NCBI RefSeq assembly: GCF_900129445.1
Contig: NZ_FQVT01000014.1
Coordinates: 1 to 64,000 of the forward strand
Reading direction: 5' to 3'
Length of the DNA stretch: 64,000 nt
Source: Salegentibacter echinorum
GTDB lineage: Bacteria > Bacteroidota > Bacteroidia > Flavobacteriales > Flavobacteriaceae
The position numbers and the translations under genes are program-made. The notes beneath the pieces are model-generated. The model was not told the DNA's origin and searched no databases. It was given only the letters and a program-made list of their open reading frames with translations. Below, one piece after another: positions 28,051 to 37,740 of the stretch (the stretch's first letter is position 1; each line of letters starts with the position of its first letter).

Positions 28051-28903
28051 AGGTATTTCCTTAATAATAATCTTCCATAAAAGGATGAAACACCTCATCA
28101 ATACCTTAAACGGTCTTGCCAGGGGAAGTATGTTACCAGATGAGATTATTTTAATTGAAATGGATTCCAGAAAATCGCAATTGGAGGAAACTGGACTTGA
28201 GATAAAGCATAAACTGCTGGAAGTTAAGAACAAAAACTATTTACCTATCGCTGAAGCCAGAAATTTTGGGGTTTACAATTCCAAATTTAATAAATTGGCT
28301 TTTTTAGACGTAGATTGTATTCCGTCCGAGTCATATATAGAATCATTATTCAAGTTTAACTTTCATGATGATGAACTTTATATGGGGCTTCCAAAGTATC
28401 TTTTTTCTGAAGTTGAAAATTTTAATCAGGAAGAATTGGATGCTAAAAGTATTATCCATCCTCACAGACCAGAACATAACAAAGTAAAGATTATTGAAGA
28501 TTACGGTATGTTTTGGTCGCTTACTTTCTTTTTAACGTATGATACTTTTAAAAAAATAGGTGGTTTTGATAATTATTATAAAGGCTACGGTGCAGAGGAT
28601 ACCGATTTTGCTTTTAAAGCAAGAGAATTAAATATCGGGTTTATTCTAACTCCTTTTACGGTTTACCACCAACAGCACTCATTTTGCCGACCTCCACTAA
28701 ACAGTATGAAGTCTATTGTAAGAAATTGCAATTATTTTTATAAAAAATGGCAAATCTGGCCAATGGCTAATCATTTAGAAGAGTTCGCTAAACGTAGTTT
28801 AATTCTTTGGGATGAGAATTATACGAAACCAATTAAAATTTTACGCCAGCCAACTATTAAAAGTATTGAGCAGGTTACTGTTTTAGATGAACCATTTTCC
28901 TGA
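28040..28903 (+). CDS. GT2 glycosyltransferase with galactosyltransferase-like C-terminus
   Basis: A 287-residue GT-A enzyme without membrane helices: D-V-D metal-binding motif near 95-97, and the second-half signature G-G-F-D-x-x-Y-x-G-Y-G-A-E-D-T-D-F-A-F-K (about 173-192) of the Glyco_transf_7C/GT2 type, with a H-Q-Q-H-S pair nearby. Last of four overlapping transferases. Two GT2, one GT4 and one GT28-like enzyme together could build a short oligosaccharide, with the membrane GT2 as exporter or polymerase. Confidence 0.87.
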   Translation: MRTEGISLIIIFHKRMKHLINTLNGLARGSMLPDEIILIEMDSRKSQLEETGLEIKHKLLEVKNKNYLPIAEARNFGVYNSKFNKLAFLDVDCIPSESYIESLFKFNFHDDELYMGLPKYLFSEVENFNQEELDAKSIIHPHRPEHNKVKIIEDYGMFWSLTFFLTYDTFKKIGGFDNYYKGYGAEDTDFAFKARELNIGFILTPFTVYHQQHSFCRPPLNSMKSIVRNCNYFYKKWQIWPMANHLEEFAKRSLILWDENYTKPIKILRQPTIKSIEQVTVLDEPFS

Positions 28904-28968
28904 AATTCAGGAGGATTGATTATCTAATTGTAACTAATTTCAGAAAATTGAAAGTTCAGATCTAATTA

Positions 28969-29008
28969 AAATATTTATCAGAATCAGCTTTGATTCTGAT
29001 AAATATTT
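28969..29008. terminator. Perfect 18-bp hairpin between converging genes
   Basis: Arms of 18 bp (28969-28986 and 28991-29008) match perfectly around a 4-base loop. It lies about 65 bp after the glycosyltransferase operon and about 30 bp after the catalase stop, so it probably ends transcription from both sides. The stem is long and AT-rich; flanking T-runs are weak. Confidence 0.7.
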
Positions 29009-29036
29009 AATCCTGAAGTTTTTATAAAATCAAAAA

Positions 29037-31172
29037 TTATACAGGAATCTTAGCTGCTTCTTTCTCTCTATCCCAATTTCTATGTTGGGCGATAGCGTCT
29101 ATAAAAGCTTTAGGTTCCTCATTGATTAAAATAGCTTTATCGTCCTTAAAATCTTTTACATAAGTTGCATCCAGCAACTCTTCCCCTTCTTTATAGGCTG
29201 CAATGGCTTTACAGTGTTTAAAAGCTTCATTGATAAATTTTAGCGCTTTGGCTTCTTTGCTTAAAGCATCGATGCTTTTCCTGCCGCCGGGAATATAAAT
29301 GGCATCGAAAACCACACTTTCAGTAGTCAGTAAGGCCGCATCTACTTCAAGTTCGTTATCGTTGCCACACTTTACCGTTCCGCCGTGGTTTGCTACAATC
29401 TTTACCATGGCGTCCTCCGCTTCCAGCTTCTTTTTCATGGTTTCCAGTTGCTCGCCGTTAAAACCATCGGCAACCAAAACGGCAATTTGCCTACTGCGAA
29501 TACCTTCTGATTTAAGATGGGTTTGACTTAATGCCGGGGATTTTTCCAAATACATTTTTTTAGGACCGGGTTGGTGTTTTTCCACATCGGCGTCTGCGCC
29601 AATTGCCTGGTTAATTGGCCGCTCAATATCATCTGGAACTTTCATTCCCAAAGATTTAGCTACTTTTTCAGCCAAATCCTCATCTATTTGAGCGATAAGC
29701 CATAACATCCTTTCCTTGATGTGCTTATAGGTACATTTTCCAATCTCGAAAGCATAACCGCCTGCTACGTGTTCTTTCTCCCATTCTTCCAAACTTCGGT
29801 AGAAAAGCGCCGGTTGGGAAAAGTGATCGCTAAAGCTCTCGCTGCGTCCCCTTACTTTTTTAGCATCTATCCGTTCTTCGTGAGAATCGAAACCACCTTG
29901 GGCAATTTTCGCCAAATGCGGACACCCGCCACTAATGGAATTAGGAAAATAAGCTGTTTTTCCTTTATTAACCGTCATTCGCATATGGGCATCACGCTGA
30001 TTGTTATGCGTTTCATTTACAGGTCGGTTAATCGGGATTTCGTGGAAGTTCGGACTTCCCAATCTGGACAGTTGCGTATCGGTATAAGAAAATAAACGGC
30101 CCTGTAACAATGGGTCGTTAGTAAAATCTATACCCGGTACCAAATGCCCGGGATGGAAAGCTACCTGTTCGGTTTCGGCAAAGAAATTATCTGGGTTTCG
30201 GTTTAGCGTCATTTTCCCAATAATTTTAACCGGCACCATTTCTTCAGGTATTAGTTTTGTTGCGTCCAGTAAATCGAAATCAAATTTATGCTCATCTTCT
30301 TCAGGAATTACCTGCAAGCCCAGTTCCCATTCAGGATAAATTCCTGCATCTATAGCGTTCCATAAATCCCTACGGTGAAAATCTGAATCTGCTCCGTGTA
30401 TTTTTACGGCCTCATCCCAGGTAATAGATTTAACGCCTAACATAGGTTTCCAATGAAACCTTACAAAATGAGATTTCCCCTCCTTATTAATCATTCTAAA
30501 AGTATGAATCCCGAAGCCTTCCATCATTCTAAAACTTCTGGGAATAGCGCGATCACTCATTAACCAGATATGGTTGTGCAAGGTTTCGGTGGCGTGGGAT
30601 ACAAAATCGTAAAAAGTATCGTGTGCCGAAGCGGCTTGCGGAATTTCCCTATGTGGTTCAGGTTTAACCGAATGGATTAAATCTGGGAATTTCATGGCAT
30701 CCTGAATAAAGAAAATGGGCATATTGTTACCTACTAAATCAAAAATTCCTTCTTCGGTGTAAAATTTAGTAGCAAAACCACGTACATCCCGGGCCAGATC
30801 TGCCGATCCTTTGGAACCCGCCACGGTAGAAAACCTAACAAAAACTGGTGTTTTCCGGGATGTATCGGTGAAAATTTCCGCTTTGGTGATATCTTCCTGA
30901 CTTTCGTATAACTCAAAATAACCGTGGGCTCCACTTCCCCGGGCGTGCACAATTCTTTCCGGGATTCTCTCGTGGTCAAAATGTGTTATTTTCTCCCGTA
31001 AAATAAAATCTTCAAGCAGGCTGGCCCCTCTTTCTCCCGCTTTTAAAGAATTGTTGGTGTCGTTTACTTTCAAACCCTGGTTAGTAGTCATAGCGCCTTC
31101 TAACTTCGTGGTGTTTTTACTCATATCATCTTTCTTCTGATTACCAGAGTTTTTTGGTTGGTCTTTTTTCAT
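29037..31172 (-). CDS. katE: Monofunctional large-subunit catalase HPII
   Basis: About 711 residues from the Met at 31172; a start at 31199 would add nine residues. It matches E. coli HPII: N-terminal disordered region, then T-T-N-Q-G and [20 protein letters not shown] at about 55-75. The distal haem His sits in [15 protein letters not shown] near 110, and proximal [11 protein letters not shown]-terminal class I glutamine amidotransferase-like flavodoxin domain (about 555-711) is typical of clade 2 catalases. It detoxifies hydrogen peroxide in the cytoplasm. Divergent from the ion-channel gene. Confidence 0.95.
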   Translation of the reverse strand: MKKDQPKNSGNQKKDDMSKNTTKLEGAMTTNQGLKVNDTNNSLKAGERGASLLEDFILREKITHFDHERIPERIVHARGSGAHGYFELYESQEDITKAEIFTDTSRKTPVFVRFSTVAGSKGSADLARDVRGFATKFYTEEGIFDLVGNNMPIFFIQDAMKFPDLIHSVKPEPHREIPQAASAHDTFYDFVSHATETLHNHIWLMSDRAIPRSFRMMEGFGIHTFRMINKEGKSHFVRFHWKPMLGVKSITWDEAVKIHGADSDFHRRDLWNAIDAGIYPEWELGLQVIPEEDEHKFDFDLLDATKLIPEEMVPVKIIGKMTLNRNPDNFFAETEQVAFHPGHLVPGIDFTNDPLLQGRLFSYTDTQLSRLGSPNFHEIPINRPVNETHNNQRDAHMRMTVNKGKTAYFPNSISGGCPHLAKIAQGGFDSHEERIDAKKVRGRSESFSDHFSQPALFYRSLEEWEKEHVAGGYAFEIGKCTYKHIKERMLWLIAQIDEDLAEKVAKSLGMKVPDDIERPINQAIGADADVEKHQPGPKKMYLEKSPALSQTHLKSEGIRSRQIAVLVADGFNGEQLETMKKKLEAEDAMVKIVANHGGTVKCGNDNELEVDAALLTTESVVFDAIYIPGGRKSIDALSKEAKALKFINEAFKHCKAIAAYKEGEELLDATYVKDFKDDKAILINEEPKAFIDAIAQHRNWDREKEAAKIPV

Positions 31173-31471
31173 GGTTAACTTATTTGTAGTGAATTTCATT
31201 AAATTTAGTAGATTTTAAATTTTTAGATGCTAATCTTTAGTTAAATTGAAAAATTCTATAGTCTTGGAATAGATAAAAGTAACGTTGACTTTTGTGGGAA
31301 TTCTAACTAAATTTCTTATCAATGAAAAACGACTATCTATTCTTGAAAAAGGAATAAATACTAGAAGACATTACTATAAAACAATTTGCCTTATGGAGTT
31401 ACAAAGAATGTGCATCAAGATATTAAAATACATTTTTCAGGCTTTATTTTGTTTCTCTAAAGACTTGTATT
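31173..31471. other. Divergent intergenic region
   Basis: About 300 bp of AT-rich DNA holding the promoters of katE and the channel gene. A 68-codon frame here is not credible. Confidence 0.4.
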
Positions 31472-32527
31472 ATGAATTATCTGCTTTTTAGTTCCATTCC
31501 AGCGCCTTTCAATTATATATTTTTTATAATCGGAATTTTTATTTTGATTGGGGTGGTAATCGATATTTTTAAAACCGTAATTTATATAAATGGCGGGGGC
31601 CGGCTTTCTACCTTTGTCGCCGATCTTATTTGGAAAATTTTCTATCGTCTAGCGGGACGCAATGGAAAATCTTCCATATTGAATATTGCCGGCGGTATAA
31701 TTTTGCTCTCCCTGGTTTTTATGTGGATTTTTTTAATTTGGTTGGGGTATAGTCTTATCTACCTGGCAGACACTAATTCTGTTATAAACAATGATACTGG
31801 AGAACCTGCAGACATCATTGGAAATATCTATTTTGTAGGCTATACGCTAACTTCCCTTGGAAATGGTGATTTTAGTCCCGGTACCGATGGCTGGAAAATG
31901 GTTTCTAACATCATGGGGTTAAACACCACTATATTTATCAGTTTGGGAATTTCTTATCTCCTACCGGTGCTACAGGCAGTCATTGATAAACGTACTTTGG
32001 CAATTCACATCAACAAAATGGGTACTACACCCGATGAAATGATAAAAAATGGGTACAACGGTACTAATTTTGAACCTCTTTATCGGCGTTTTAGCAACCT
32101 TGAAACCCTTTTATTAAAACACGGCGAAAGACACCTGGCTTACCCCATTTTGCACTATTTTCACAGTAATAATAAGAAGCATTCCCTTTCCCTAAGCCTT
32201 GCGGTATTAGACGAAGCTATGACCATTCAGGAAATTTATAAAATAGATGAATCGGAAAAAGCCTATCATTGGGAGGTGCTTCGCGGTGCTTTAAACAACT
32301 TTTATTACCGTCTTGACGACAAGTTTATCATATCGGCAGAGACCCCACCTCCTTTCGATTATAAAACTAAACTCCCAGAGGAATTTTCTAAAGATCATAT
32401 TGGTAAGCAAGATATCGATTTAGAAAAATTCCAGAATAGACGTTGCAAACTATTAGGGTATATACATAAAAATGGATGGACCTGGGAGGATGTTGTAATT
32501 CCTGAGGAAGAAATTGAGGAAAATTAA
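31472..32527 (+). CDS. Two-TM ion channel with atypical selectivity filter
   Basis: A 351-residue membrane protein with a hydrophobic N-terminal region (three to four helices within residues 10-160) and a pore loop T-L-T-S-L-G-N-G-D-F at about 125-134 in the position where K+ channels carry T-V-G-Y-G-D. Pore-lining helix follows (about 145-168), then a soluble helical C-terminal domain (170-351) unlike RCK/TrkA domains. Fold and filter position fit the Ion_trans_2 family, but G-N-G-D replaces G-Y-G-D, so K+ selectivity is uncertain. It is divergent from katE. Confidence 0.75.
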   Translation: MNYLLFSSIPAPFNYIFFIIGIFILIGVVIDIFKTVIYINGGGRLSTFVADLIWKIFYRLAGRNGKSSILNIAGGIILLSLVFMWIFLIWLGYSLIYLADTNSVINNDTGEPADIIGNIYFVGYTLTSLGNGDFSPGTDGWKMVSNIMGLNTTIFISLGISYLLPVLQAVIDKRTLAIHINKMGTTPDEMIKNGYNGTNFEPLYRRFSNLETLLLKHGERHLAYPILHYFHSNNKKHSLSLSLAVLDEAMTIQEIYKIDESEKAYHWEVLRGALNNFYYRLDDKFIISAETPPPFDYKTKLPEEFSKDHIGKQDIDLEKFQNRRCKLLGYIHKNGWTWEDVVIPEEEIEEN

Positions 32528-32763
32528 TTCATATAATTACGTGCAATTAAATTCAATAATTACCTCTTTCTCAAAATTAAATATTTCCGAATTCATACTA
32601 ATAACGCAATATTTCCATTCAGCATTAGATAATCTACTTAATCTAAATCTTTAAATTCGTATAGTAATCGCTGCAAAAAAGTTTATCTTTTTTAGTTTGG
32701 ATTTAATTCAGCTTTAAAGTGAAAAGGAAATTAAACATAAAATTTGCTCCTAAAAGGTTACTA

Positions 32764-34230
32764 TTAATTTTCTGAAATATTCTCATCATTTATAAATTCT
32801 TCAGAAGAAAAATCTTCTGAAGCATCAAAACTTAAATTCTTAGAGAGTTCAAATAAGTGTGCTTCGGTTTCAAAAAAATGCATCATATAACCTGCGGTAT
32901 TAACAAAAGCTACATAATCTCCAGGCTGCGGTAATTGTGGTAAACTAATTTTTCTTTTAAGCAACAAGTCCCGCTCCAAACAATAAGCACCGGTAAAAAA
33001 CACATCAACCGGCAAACCAGCTCCTGCTTTTTTTCTATAAATAATAAAAGGGTCCAATAAGAAATCTGAACTGGAACTCATCATTTGGCTCATATTCATT
33101 TCTAGTCCCACAAGCCATTGTCCCTTATAATCCTGTTTTCGGTGTGCCACCCGTGCAACGGTCATGCCAACTTGATTGAGTAAAGAACGTCCCGGCTCAA
33201 TACGAATTTCAAGTTGATGTTTCTTTAAACGCTCTGCATTTGATCTTCCAGATTTTAAATCCTTATAGTCTAGAATGGCTTTTAAGAAATCGGTACCGTT
33301 TAAGGAATTATAATAAGGATATGTTTTGAGTGTTCGCACCACCTTTCCCTCAATTTTTTCATATCCCAGCCCATTATTATTAAATGTAAGATTTCCCTTA
33401 CCCGAACTAACTTGTTCGCGCAATTGTGCATCAAAATCTTTCCATTGCTGCTCATCTTGAAGATAATTCATTAGAATTCCGCCGCCAATATCAATAAATT
33501 TTATTTGAAAACCTTTGTCGTTTAGCTGCTCAGTTAAACTTATAGAATCACTCAAAGCTTTACCACGCTGCAGCGTAGAATAACCATCTAAATGAAAATG
33601 AATACCATCTACACACAGATGTTCAAAACGTTTTCCCTCACCCACATTTTCTAAAATAAACGTACTAACTTGGGTTATATCAAAACCAAAGCGGCTATAT
33701 AATTTTTCGTCTTCTACGGTAAAACCACTTACCCGAAACCCTACGATGGCTTTTTTACCCAATTTCCTGGCAAAAACGTTGGCCTGTTCACATTCATCTA
33801 AATTATCTAAAATTATAGGGACTTGATTTTTAATGGCAAGTTCATATTGGTCCTGTGTTTTAATTGCTGCAGTTAACACGAGATTTCTGCCAGGGGCACC
33901 TAAATTCAAAGATTGTTCCAACTCCCTGAAACTTGCGGTGTCAACTCCAATACCCGATGCAAAAGCTTGCTTTACCAAAGACTTACATTTATTAGCTTTG
34001 CGCGCATAAAAAATTTGATGACGCAATCCATAATCATTAAAAAGATATTGATACTTCTTGATATTAGTGGAAAATGTAGGTAGATGGTGAATGTTAATGG
34101 GAGAACCGTATTTGCCAAACAGATCATTGAGCAAAGCTTCATCATTAAATATAGAATGCATCCATTTTGAAGTTATGGGGCTAAGCCCTCCTTGCGGATT
34201 TCCTTTAGTATATGTTGTATTTTTATTCAA
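32764..34230 (-). CDS. PLP-dependent decarboxylase, SbnH / LysA-like
   Basis: A 488-residue group IV (ornithine/diaminopimelate/arginine) decarboxylase fold. The PLP lysine is Lys78 in F-Y-A-R-K-A-N-K, followed by H-F-H-L-D-G-Y near 211-217, G-G-G-I-L near 249-253, E-P-G-R-S near 341-345, and C-L-E-R-D near 420, which supplies residues at the dimer active site. The closest functional group is SbnH, which decarboxylates the diaminopropionate part of staphyloferrin B; genuine LysA is normally shorter. It is the last gene of a three-gene operon, with an 8-bp overlap with the preceding gene. Substrate not known. Confidence 0.82.
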   Translation of the reverse strand: MNKNTTYTKGNPQGGLSPITSKWMHSIFNDEALLNDLFGKYGSPINIHHLPTFSTNIKKYQYLFNDYGLRHQIFYARKANKCKSLVKQAFASGIGVDTASFRELEQSLNLGAPGRNLVLTAAIKTQDQYELAIKNQVPIILDNLDECEQANVFARKLGKKAIVGFRVSGFTVEDEKLYSRFGFDITQVSTFILENVGEGKRFEHLCVDGIHFHLDGYSTLQRGKALSDSISLTEQLNDKGFQIKFIDIGGGILMNYLQDEQQWKDFDAQLREQVSSGKGNLTFNNNGLGYEKIEGKVVRTLKTYPYYNSLNGTDFLKAILDYKDLKSGRSNAERLKKHQLEIRIEPGRSLLNQVGMTVARVAHRKQDYKGQWLVGLEMNMSQMMSSSSDFLLDPFIIYRKKAGAGLPVDVFFTGAYCLERDLLLKRKISLPQLPQPGDYVAFVNTAGYMMHFFETEAHLFELSKNLSFDASEDFSSEEFINDENISEN

Positions 34231-36061
34231 TTGCTTTTTCTTTAGTTGCTTTGTTCTGTATATTCAGGATAACATCTTTCGCCCATTGTGATGCAAAATT
34301 GTTTCGCCTTCTGGAAAGTGTATCATTATCATAAGTTACTCCTTCGGTAGGAGTGCCGTAAAGGGAAAGTCCAGCTTGTGCATTCCCGTTAATATCCCGG
34401 CCCCGTCCTTTAAAATCTATATCTATGCCTTTCGATATGTAATTTCCCCCATTTGTATTGCAAAAAATTCGCAACAAACCATCTTTTATAAGATTATGAT
34501 ATAAAGTATTGTTAGATGGAATACTGCTCCTCGGAATTCTCGCATTAATAAGAGTATGAATATGTACTTTCTTTAAAGTCTTTTTTGAATGCTTTTGAAG
34601 GTAGAATAATTGATATTCTCCTGTTTCTTTCAATTCAATTAATTGCGGATTTCGAATCATATCAAAGCAGATTATTCCTGCTTTTGCAAGCGCTAATATT
34701 TTTTGCATATTCTCAATAGGTGGTCCGTAAGCGATTCGGTTGAATAAACCAAAGTATTGCTCATCAAACAATTTATGTGATTCAGCATCCAAACGACCAA
34801 AACTATAAATTTTATTAAACACGGGACTAATTGTACGCCAGGTTCCTACAGCTGCCATTAAAGCACTTTCTTTAGGACCTTTTTTAGCTTCAGAAATTAA
34901 ATAGGTTATATAATTTACCATCTCCGTATGGGAAATATATTGCTGATTTAAAAATGGATCTATAATTTTACACCAATCAAACTTTTCTTCAGAAGTAAAG
35001 TCGATGTGGAATTGCCTTACCTGAGCCACAATATTTTGAAAATCATGATGATATTTAAGCTTGCGGTTTCGATTTTTGAAAAGTACACTGTAATACCTAA
35101 AATAACATTCTTTTTTTATGAGAGGCAGCAAGGTTTTTAAAAATGATACTCCTGTTGGAGACTTTGTTGCTGCTATATTTTCGTTAGTAAAGAAAAATAA
35201 TGAGTTTATGTCATCTCCAGCTCCACTTCTGGGAAACATGGGCAAACCTGTTCGCGAAAAAGGATAAATACACGTTGGTTCTTTTGCAGAACGTTCATAA
35301 GCATAGTTATTTTCCGAAGTTACTTTAAAAACACCTCCCCTGCCTTCAGTCACTTCAAGGATGGCGTCTATACAAGTCAATCCGAATCCCTGTATGGCGA
35401 TCGAGGATAATTTTGAAATAGATAGCAATTTTGACCTGGTGGGATAAATAAAATCAATGTAATGGGACTTTGTAACCTTCTCGTCAAATTTAGCTCCGGC
35501 TCCCAAATGACCTGTAGTCAATAATACAACGTCAAAATTAGAAATTTTAGAACTTGTGTCTATATCAGTTTCAATTGTAAATTGCTTTCCTACTTTGATA
35601 ATATTAGTAACCGTAGCAATATGGGTATGCCAAAAGATATTTTTGGGTGAACTTTCACGCAGGCGTAAAAAAGCTTTCTCTAAATAGGTTCCCACCAATG
35701 CCCTCGATGAAAATTTATCGGTATTAATACTAACAGGAGCTCCTGTTCGCTGTGCTATCCAATCTGAAAAATTTAAAGCACCATCTACTACTGCATCTGG
35801 TTTTTCTCTACACCAAATGTCAATATTTTTATTGGCGTAATTCATTATCAAATAATTAGGTTGGTCGCTTCGATATACATTTCCCGAACCAAAAAATGGA
35901 TTCTGATTATAAATATGTAGTTCAATAAAAGAAGTGATTTCCCTGTCCTTTATTTCAGCTAAAAATCGCTCTAAAGCAAAAAGACCTTTGGGTCCCAGTC
36001 CTACAATGCCCAGCTTGTAACAATTCCCAACAGAAGATTGATTATTTGGAGAGCTTACCAT
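34223..36061 (-). CDS. FAD/NAD(P)-binding oxidoreductase (NAD_binding_9 type)
   Basis: A 612-residue flavoprotein. N-terminal Rossmann motif G-L-G-P-K-G-L at 21-27; the family's G-S-G-N-V-Y-R-S-D-Q-P-N-Y-L-I-M-N near 58-75 is present, followed by a second nucleotide-binding region (L-L-T-T-G-H-L-G near 180-187) and G-F-G-L-T-C-I-D near 224. A C-terminal stretch carries R-I-P-R-S-S and L-S-L-Y-G-T-P-T-E-G. It is the only redox enzyme of the operon and is flanked by SbnA- and SbnH-like genes, so it may oxidise or hydroxylate an amino-acid intermediate. It is not SbnB, which is an ornithine-cyclodeaminase-type protein. Overlaps both neighbours by 7-8 bp. Confidence 0.8.
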   Translation of the reverse strand: MVSSPNNQSSVGNCYKLGIVGLGPKGLFALERFLAEIKDREITSFIELHIYNQNPFFGSGNVYRSDQPNYLIMNYANKNIDIWCREKPDAVVDGALNFSDWIAQRTGAPVSINTDKFSSRALVGTYLEKAFLRLRESSPKNIFWHTHIATVTNIIKVGKQFTIETDIDTSSKISNFDVVLLTTGHLGAGAKFDEKVTKSHYIDFIYPTRSKLLSISKLSSIAIQGFGLTCIDAILEVTEGRGGVFKVTSENNYAYERSAKEPTCIYPFSRTGLPMFPRSGAGDDINSLFFFTNENIAATKSPTGVSFLKTLLPLIKKECYFRYYSVLFKNRNRKLKYHHDFQNIVAQVRQFHIDFTSEEKFDWCKIIDPFLNQQYISHTEMVNYITYLISEAKKGPKESALMAAVGTWRTISPVFNKIYSFGRLDAESHKLFDEQYFGLFNRIAYGPPIENMQKILALAKAGIICFDMIRNPQLIELKETGEYQLFYLQKHSKKTLKKVHIHTLINARIPRSSIPSNNTLYHNLIKDGLLRIFCNTNGGNYISKGIDIDFKGRGRDINGNAQAGLSLYGTPTEGVTYDNDTLSRRRNNFASQWAKDVILNIQNKATKEKAIE

Positions 36062-37053
36062 CCAATTGCCGAATTTTTAATTTGATGACTTTCAGGAAAT
36101 TGTTTGGCTACCCATTCTGGATTGAAAATTGTATCCAAATAACGTTCTCCGCGATCACTCAATAAGAAAACACAATTTGTTGAATTGTCCATTTTACTCT
36201 TATAGCGCTCTATTGCTGAAATCACACCACCGGTGGAGCCACCACAAAGAATACCTTCTTTTTTTAGAAGAGACCAACAGCCTTCAATGCAATCCAGATC
36301 ACTTACCGCAATGTGATCCCAAATTTTATTTACATCTAAAAATTGCGATGGAACACCGGCACCGTGGCCTGGTATAATTCTATTTTTTGAAGGTCCCCCA
36401 AAAAGCACGCTTCCCACGGCATCTACCGCGACGATCTTAATATTTAAGTTATTTTCCAAAATATAATCTGCATACCCCATTAGTGTTCCGCAAGTACTCG
36501 TCGCAACAAATATATAATCAACATCGCCATTCATTTTCTTAATAATTTCATCAATAGTTTGATGATGCGCCAAAGGATTATTAGGATTACCGTATTGGTC
36601 TGTCCAATAACTGTTAGGTATCTCTTGCAATAATTCTTGTACTCTGTTTAAACGAGCAGCAAGAAAACCTTTATTTTTAACTGCAGTATGAACGTAAGAT
36701 AATTTAGCCCCATATGCTTTTAATAATCTTTCAGTATGTGGATTCAAGTTTGGATCTACAACTACCACCAACTGCAAATTAAAATGGATGCAAGCCTGGG
36801 CAAGTCCCAGTGCCATATTTCCAGAACTCGATTCTATAATAGTGTCCCCCTCTTTGATACTGCCATTTTCCATGGCTTTTTTTAATATAAAGACAGAGGT
36901 TCTATCTTTAAGACTTCCACCAGGATTTGAAGCCTCCATTTTTCCGAAGAAATTTATGTTATTCGTAGAAAATAATTTCTTTAATTGTATTAAAGGAGTA
37001 TGACCTATAGCATCAGCAATATTTCCGGCAGGTTTACAGATATCTAAGATCAT
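36055..37053 (-). CDS. Cysteine-synthase-fold enzyme, SbnA-like
   Basis: A 332-residue PLP enzyme of the beta-replacement family. PLP lysine Lys49 in N-P-G-G-S-L-K-D-R; substrate loop E-S-S-S-G-N-M-A at 74-81, where Met replaces the Thr of cysteine synthase, as in SbnA. G-G-S-T-G-G for the phosphate is near 271-276. SbnA joins O-phosphoserine to glutamate on the way to L-2,3-diaminopropionate. First gene of a tightly overlapping trio on the minus strand. No SbnB or siderophore synthetase (IucA/IucC-like) is in the window, so the final product is unclear. Confidence 0.85.
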   Translation of the reverse strand: MILDICKPAGNIADAIGHTPLIQLKKLFSTNNINFFGKMEASNPGGSLKDRTSVFILKKAMENGSIKEGDTIIESSSGNMALGLAQACIHFNLQLVVVVDPNLNPHTERLLKAYGAKLSYVHTAVKNKGFLAARLNRVQELLQEIPNSYWTDQYGNPNNPLAHHQTIDEIIKKMNGDVDYIFVATSTCGTLMGYADYILENNLNIKIVAVDAVGSVLFGGPSKNRIIPGHGAGVPSQFLDVNKIWDHIAVSDLDCIEGCWSLLKKEGILCGGSTGGVISAIERYKSKMDNSTNCVFLLSDRGERYLDTIFNPEWVAKQFPESHQIKNSAIGW

Positions 37054-37464
37054 AATATACTTTTAAAAATTGAGACAGGGTATTGTTGTATAACTTTAGT
37101 TTACTTTAAAAAGATTAAAAACGACTTTCTAACATAATAATTCTTTGCTACAAAGATCACACGAATAAGAGTAAATCTACAACATATTCAACATTATAAT
37201 TAACAGTTTAAGACGAATTTATAGCTTATTATTTCTATGTTATCATTCTCCAAAAGCGACCACATCCAAAATTATTCAGGTATTACTTTTGAACCAGGGT
37301 TAGATAATTTAATCTTAAGCATTCATACAAAATGGCCATTTGTAGAAGAAAATTTATTTTTATAACCTGGTTAGTATCTTGCTGTTATTTACACCGAAAT
37401 TGACTTTTCTTAATGAATTACAATTTCTGCCCCCGGCGGTAACCTTCATTTCATCACTGGATCA
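37054..37464. other. Upstream region of the SbnA-like operon
   Basis: About 410 bp on a very AT-rich background. It should hold the operon promoter. A short plus-strand frame (37237-37365, 42 codons) reads like protein but has no recognisable family. No Fur-box-like palindrome was found by eye. Confidence 0.4.
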
Positions 37465-37740
37465 TTATCCTTCCGTCAACCTAAAATTGTTAATACTCCT
37501 TTCTCCCAGCATCTTTTGCCACTTCTCCAACAAAGGTTTTTCCAAAGACTCTTCCCTGAATTCGTCTGGATTCATAATGGGAATGCCACTAATGATAGGA
37601 TAAATACGACGGCAATTGTCGCAGGTTAAAATGCCTTCAATCACATTTTGAGTTTTTTCCTCCATGGTTATTGGATCTAAAGTCAAATCGGATTTATCAA
37701 ACGGACAGCACAACTTATCCTTAATCGTTTGGTATTTCAT
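37465..37740 (-). CDS. Trm112-like small zinc-binding protein
   Basis: A 91-residue protein with the Trm112 layout: N-terminal L-C-C-P-F-D-K (Cys11, Cys12) and the L-T-C-D-N-C-R-R-I-Y-P-I pair (Cys40, Cys43), then G-I-P-I-M. Trm112 proteins bind and stabilise SAM methyltransferases. It is the last gene of a TPP-riboswitch operon whose first gene is a SAM methyltransferase, so it may be that enzyme's partner. Its start overlaps the stop of the ThiE-like gene by ATGA. Confidence 0.8.
   Translation of the reverse strand: MKYQTIKDKLCCPFDKSDLTLDPITMEEKTQNVIEGILTCDNCRRIYPIISGIPIMNPDEFREESLEKPLLEKWQKMLGERSINNFRLTEG

Noticed and set aside
32764-34230. Diaminopimelate decarboxylase lysA
   Set aside because: The gene is longer than usual lysA, and its operon context with an SbnA-like gene points to an SbnH-type role.
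37237-37365. 42-codon plus-strand frame upstream of the SbnA-like operon
   Set aside because: It reads partly like protein, but no family, RBS or homologue can be supported; kept only as a remark in the intergenic entry.
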